From: an uncultured Verrucomicrobiota bacterium
GTDB taxonomy: Bacteria > Verrucomicrobiota > Verrucomicrobiia > Opitutales > LL51
Direction: 5' to 3'
Length of the DNA: 26,666 nucleotides
Assembly (NCBI GenBank): GCA_947174645.1
Contig: CAMWJR010000003.1
Span: 1-26,666, forward strand
Positions 23,556-26,666 of the stretch are shown piece by piece. The notes under the pieces were generated by a model. The model saw only the letters and a list, made by a program, of their open reading frames with translations, was not told where the DNA came from and did not search any database. How positions within the stretch are numbered: position 1 is the first letter of the stretch; each line of letters opens with the position of its first letter. The position numbers and the translations under genes were made by a program.

Positions 23556-24290
23556 ATGGGAATGGCGCTACAGCGTTTTTTAGATCACGTATTCCCGCGT
23601 TATTGTTGCTTTTGCGGAGAACATCTCCGACAATCAATTTTTCGGTATCTTTGCGATGCTTGTGCTGCGCAACTTATTCCCATTCGTGAACCTATCTGTA
23701 AGCGCTGTGGGCATCCATTAACTTTCGATGCTTCCTGTCCTCGATGTGCACGTTACACTTTTGATTTTGAACAGCTACGCTCGGCATTCCCTATTACTCG
23801 CTATAGCCGGCAACTCATTCATAACCTGAAGTACAAAAACCAAACTCATCTCGCTTCCGATTTGGCACAGCTCATGCTTTGCAATCCCCTCATGAAAGAT
23901 TTTCTGCAAAACGGTATTCTAGTCCCCGTCCCACTCCATTGGCGACGCTATTTTTGGAGGGAATATAACCAAAGCGAGCTCCTAGCACGTGCACTAGCGG
24001 CCATAGAACCTTCGATTTCCGTACGACTTTTATTAAAAAAGGCTCACCACACACGTCCGCAGGTAGGGCTTCATTCCCAAGCGCGCCAACAAAACGTTAA
24101 AGGATCTTTTCGGCTGAATACAAAAATCGCGATCGATCGTCAGGCAAAAGTTGTTGTTATTGATGACGTCCTAACAACAGGAGCAACGATCAATGAGTGC
24201 TGTCAAACGCTCAAACAAAACGGCTTTCAACACGTTTATGCGGCGACCTTTGCACAAACCGTCCGTTTTAAAAACTCGTCTCTTAATTAA
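23556..24290 (+). CDS. comF: ComF family phosphoribosyltransferase-like protein
   Basis: A 244-aa ComF/GntX-type protein. ComF is needed for DNA uptake in naturally competent bacteria; its exact activity is uncertain. The N-terminus has paired Cys motifs (C17/C20, C33/C36, C48/C51, C61/C64), giving likely zinc-ribbon sites. The C-terminal half is a type I phosphoribosyltransferase fold with the PRPP-binding V-V-V-I-D-D-V-L-T-T-G-A-T (199-211). P-V-P-L-H-W-R-R-Y-F-W-R-E-Y-N-Q-S and H-T-R-P-Q-V-G-L are typical ComF segments. Start at 23556; a second ATG two codons later is possible. Divergent from greA, 20 nt before the PfkB gene. No competence-pilus genes are adjacent, though pseudopilins occur at 4633-6788. 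Confidence 0.87.
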   Translation: MGMALQRFLDHVFPRYCCFCGEHLRQSIFRYLCDACAAQLIPIREPICKRCGHPLTFDASCPRCARYTFDFEQLRSAFPITRYSRQLIHNLKYKNQTHLASDLAQLMLCNPLMKDFLQNGILVPVPLHWRRYFWREYNQSELLARALAAIEPSISVRLLLKKAHHTRPQVGLHSQARQQNVKGSFRLNTKIAIDRQAKVVVIDDVLTTGATINECCQTLKQNGFQHVYAATFAQTVRFKNSSLN

Positions 24291-24310
24291 TTTTTTACAT
24301 CATCGATCCT

Positions 24311-25276
24311 ATGGCATCTGCCCTCGTTGGTTTTGATGGTTTTGTCGATCACATTTTCCAGGTAGTCGATCAGCGCCATGGTACGGGTCAGGATTTTGAA
24401 AAAGTCCGTTCAATTTCTGCTTTTGCCCAACGCATTACCCGTGCTGCCGGGAAAAGTACCAACATTGAACTCTACCCCGTTGAGACAAGAATAGGTGGCA
24501 ATGGGCCAATTCTCGCCCAAGCGCTCGCGACCAACGGCCTTCACGTCGATCTTATCGGAACGCTCGATCACCCGATTTTCCAAACGCTATCCCCAAAAAT
24601 CCAGCAATATTCGTTAGGCGTTCCTGGGGTCACGAATGCGCTCGAATTCGACGACGGCAAACTGCTTTTAGGCGTTACACAACCCATGGACGCGGTTACA
24701 CAATCTCATGTGCTTAGGGTTCTACCATCTTTAATGCATGATCTCTTCTGTTTCACAAACTGGACAATGATTGTCCAGATGAATGATATTGTCCAAAAAC
24801 TCTTACCACAACTGCCACAAAACGCGCTTTGCTTTTTTGATCTCGCTGACCCAGAAAAACGCTCTCCAGAAGATCTCTTGCAGTTTTTTGAAATTGCCCT
24901 CCATCCTCACATGATACTAGGCCTCAACCGCAAAGAAGCGGAACATATTTTATCGATTCTCCATAAAAATACCGACGCGGATCTCACGACTATGGCCAGC
25001 ACACTTCAAAAACACCTCCCCTTTCAAGAAGTTTTTATCCACGACACACGTTCTTGCGCGGCGAGTAATGGCGAGATGGATGCCTTTATTGATGGAATTG
25101 CCGAGAATTTTTACGTCGAATCCCCTAAAACAACAACCGGTGCCGGCGACCACTTCAATGCGGGGTATCTCACCGCGCGTCTCCAAGAACAATCACTCAT
25201 CAAGGCCCTCCATCATGGCTTTCAAATCTCCAGCCACTTTGTCCGGACAGGCGAATGTCTATCCCCTGGTGAGTAA
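24311..25276 (+). CDS. PfkB-family carbohydrate/nucleoside kinase, substrate unknown
   Basis: A 321-aa ribokinase-fold kinase. Signature 1 lies around I-G-G-N-G-P-I-L-A-Q-A-L (61-72), and signature 2 is T-T-T-G-A-G-D-H-F-N-A-G-Y (274-286) with Asp280 as the catalytic base and G-A-G-D as the anion hole. G-L-N-R-K-E-A is the usual mid-domain motif. Residues that would set the substrate cannot be read by eye. Whether it acts on a hexose, ribose or nucleoside is open; H-F in G-A-G-D-H-F, instead of the common S-F or A-F, is atypical. Starts 20 nt after comF and overlaps the convergent malQ-like gene by 18 bp. Confidence 0.85.
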   Translation: MASALVGFDGFVDHIFQVVDQRHGTGQDFEKVRSISAFAQRITRAAGKSTNIELYPVETRIGGNGPILAQALATNGLHVDLIGTLDHPIFQTLSPKIQQYSLGVPGVTNALEFDDGKLLLGVTQPMDAVTQSHVLRVLPSLMHDLFCFTNWTMIVQMNDIVQKLLPQLPQNALCFFDLADPEKRSPEDLLQFFEIALHPHMILGLNRKEAEHILSILHKNTDADLTTMASTLQKHLPFQEVFIHDTRSCAASNGEMDAFIDGIAENFYVESPKTTTGAGDHFNAGYLTARLQEQSLIKALHHGFQISSHFVRTGECLSPGE

Positions 25277-26629
25277 GCGTTCCTGGACTTCTTTGGTAAT
25301 TTGCAACCACTCGAAGCGCCATGAAAATAATTCCCCAGGCGAAAGCTTTAGACCTAGAAGATCCGGTAATGTCATCATCAACGCTCCCGCATGCGTTTTT
25401 CGTAAAAACTCATCAGAGGACTTAGGAACTGTACCACTCGGCATCACATAATGACTCGTATAAACAATGTTACGCGGACTGTAATGCGATTTTTGATTAT
25501 CTGTCGATAAAACCGCACTGCCGAGCTCCAGTTGCCGAATCGCACGGTCTTCAATAAGTTTTTGTTCGAAGAAATCACTCGCAATGAAATTATTCGTCTG
25601 TAGAGCTTCTCGAACACTCAAAAAAAGCTCTTGATCACTGGTCGGGACTCGTCGATGCCCCGAATCATTTACGCCGAATTCATCACACTCAAAGAACATA
25701 TGAAAGTGTTCTAAATTCACGAGGTCGATGTTTTGCAATTCCCGACGGAAACGATTGATCCAAAAGCGGTAGCGATCTGCCTTGGTCCGCGACCACCGGT
25801 ACTGCGGTGCCTGAAAAATTTTTCCCTCTGGGAGTAACTTTGATGATAATAGCCCTGGTGCAGCTTGGATCGCTCCTTCATGATCAACGAAAAATAAATC
25901 CGGATTACTCCAAACTTCATAACTATCGTGCGCAACCGATACCGGTACCGAAAGAATCATCCGAATACCTGCGTAATTGGCTGCACTACGGACACGTTCC
26001 CAGTGACGTGCCAAGAGGAACTGTAAGATTTCATGGCGCAAGACGGGCTCACGAAGCTGTTTTTGTGTCTTTTCTAATGAAACAGGATCCCCTTGCCGTA
26101 ACGCCTCTGGCCAAGCATACCATGATGTTTGTAGTTCATCTTGCAACGTCCGAAAGAGCGCAAATCTCCCGAGCCAGCGCTGGTTAAATTTTTTAAAACG
26201 CATGAAGGCCGCTAACAACTCAGCAGATGCATTGGCTTCGAAACCATTGGCCACTTCTGACAATAATACACGTCGACAATTTAAGATCTCATCGCGCGAC
26301 TTTTTTTCGATTTGTTGTTTAAAATCCTCTAATCGTTCGGGTGCTACTAGCCCTTCATCCCGTAACCAGGCAAAAGAAATTAAATCCGTATTCCAACCGT
26401 AGGAGGTATTGGCAAAAAAGCGTTCAAAATCTACAGTTTCACGAAGGGATAAAATGTGCCATAATCGTTGCCCCGTTTCACTAAGAAACCGTATCCATTT
26501 GAGCGCGTGTGGACCGAGTTCGCCAATCCCGTATGATCCCGGCAACGAGGGAATGTCGAGGAGTATGCCCTTTTCTCCGTGAAAAAGTTTACAACGATCC
26601 TCAATACAGCGACCCCCTCCCCAATCCAT
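25259..26629 (-). CDS. MalQ-like (GH77) protein, probably catalytically inactive
   Basis: A 456-aa homologue of 4-alpha-glucanotransferase (amylomaltase). Fold landmarks are clear: G-I-L-L-D-I-P-S-L-P-G-S-Y-G-I-G-E-L-G (21-39), V-A-H-D-S-Y-E-V-W-S-N-P-D-L-F (232-246), R-F-W-I-N-R-F-R (288-295), N-I-V-Y-T (387-391) and T-L-P-D-L-L-G-L (420-427). The active site is not conserved. R-I-D-H-F-R-G-F reads N305-L-E307-H-F-H-M-F, A-E-D-L-G reads A350-S351-D-F-F, and G-T-H-D-N-D-T reads S392-H393-Y394-V-M-P, so nucleophile, acid/base and third Asp are all replaced. The region after that is about 40 residues shorter than in Thermus amylomaltase. The frame is intact, so it looks like a maintained pseudoenzyme rather than a pseudogene. 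ATG at 26629 lies at a 9-bp inverted repeat. Confidence 0.8.
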   Translation of the reverse strand: MDWGGGRCIEDRCKLFHGEKGILLDIPSLPGSYGIGELGPHALKWIRFLSETGQRLWHILSLRETVDFERFFANTSYGWNTDLISFAWLRDEGLVAPERLEDFKQQIEKKSRDEILNCRRVLLSEVANGFEANASAELLAAFMRFKKFNQRWLGRFALFRTLQDELQTSWYAWPEALRQGDPVSLEKTQKQLREPVLRHEILQFLLARHWERVRSAANYAGIRMILSVPVSVAHDSYEVWSNPDLFFVDHEGAIQAAPGLLSSKLLPEGKIFQAPQYRWSRTKADRYRFWINRFRRELQNIDLVNLEHFHMFFECDEFGVNDSGHRRVPTSDQELFLSVREALQTNNFIASDFFEQKLIEDRAIRQLELGSAVLSTDNQKSHYSPRNIVYTSHYVMPSGTVPKSSDEFLRKTHAGALMMTLPDLLGLKLSPGELFSWRFEWLQITKEVQERLLTRG

Positions 26630-26658
26630 GGGCTCTAGTCAATTTTTTTTAGAGCCCA
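26629..26658. repeat. Inverted repeat at the malQ-like start codon
   Basis: TGGGCTCTA-(12 nt)-TAGAGCCCA, a perfect 9-bp inverted repeat whose left arm overlaps the start codon of the malQ-like gene. The loop contains a T-run on the plus strand and TTGACT on the minus strand. It could be an operator or an mRNA hairpin; the window ends 8 bp beyond it, so context is missing. Confidence 0.6.
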
Positions 26659-26666
26659 CGGCAATC

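Noticed and set aside
25807..26187. 126-aa plus-strand open frame in the malQ-like gene
   Set aside because: It is antisense to conserved GH77 segments and has no homologous-looking motif.
26603..26642. ATT start codon at 26605, 37 bp after a TTGACT on the minus strand
   Set aside because: It fits the spacing pattern but has no -10 element (the -10 position is G-rich), and an ATG start is available at 26629.

Overview
The window looks like a chromosomal segment from a bacterium of the PVC superphylum, most likely Verrucomicrobiota and perhaps near Opitutales/Puniceicoccales. The assignment is inferred from three things: a GreA fused to a large N-terminal region (known from Chlamydiae and relatives), pseudopilins ending in a G-G-x-x-A-F-L-D-G-x-V-x-W block, and a GldG/DUF4340 pair. 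Gene density is very high. No gap between genes exceeds about 200 bp, and four convergent gene pairs overlap at their stop codons. I see no insertion sequence, prophage, CRISPR array or rRNA.

Layout. 1-1911 (minus): 5' part of glgC (cut by the window edge), a Cys-rich NagZ-type hexosaminidase, and an initiator tRNA-fMet with unusual identity bases. 2027-3451 (plus): a SufT/MIP18-family protein and an LptF/LptG permease. 3448-4356 (minus): XerC-like recombinase. 4406-4636 (plus): ferredoxin. 4633-8744 (minus): three related pseudopilins, then (upstream) DUF58 and MoxR. 8827-11937 (minus): the dxr-trxB-ruvB cluster. 12129-14355 (plus): an OmpR-type response regulator without a visible kinase, and a phytoene-desaturase-like flavoprotein. 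14350-18800 (minus): rodZ, gldG-like, DUF4340, mnmA. 18852-19643 (minus): a lone OppF/DppF-type ATPase. 19738-21494 (plus): gatC-gatA, ending at a bidirectional terminator shared with the convergent greA fusion gene (21550-23418, minus). 23556-25276 (plus): comF-like and a PfkB-type kinase. 25259-26629 (minus): a MalQ-like (GH77) protein.

Most genes are housekeeping: isoprenoid synthesis (dxr), redox (trxB, ferredoxin), tRNA thiolation and transamidation (mnmA, gatCA), recombination (ruvB, xerC), envelope (lptF/G, nagZ, rodZ) and glycogen/glucan metabolism (glgC, malQ-like). Four things stand out. (1) The MalQ-like protein keeps the family fold landmarks but appears to have lost all three catalytic acids. 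(2) TTGAC-type -35 hexamers recur 36-40 bp upstream of start codons, in the best cases with good -10 elements only 11-12 nt from the ATG, which suggests leaderless mRNAs. (3) The initiator tRNA has U1:A72, C73 and A29:U41. (4) The greA fusion begins with a module that reads like a Tudor/RID-type RNA-polymerase-binding domain.

I do not see a clear multi-gene novel system. The pseudopilin trio and the gldG/DUF4340 pair inside a rodZ-mnmA operon are the best candidates for undescribed biology at the operon level. Nothing was run against a database; family calls rest on motifs read by eye.
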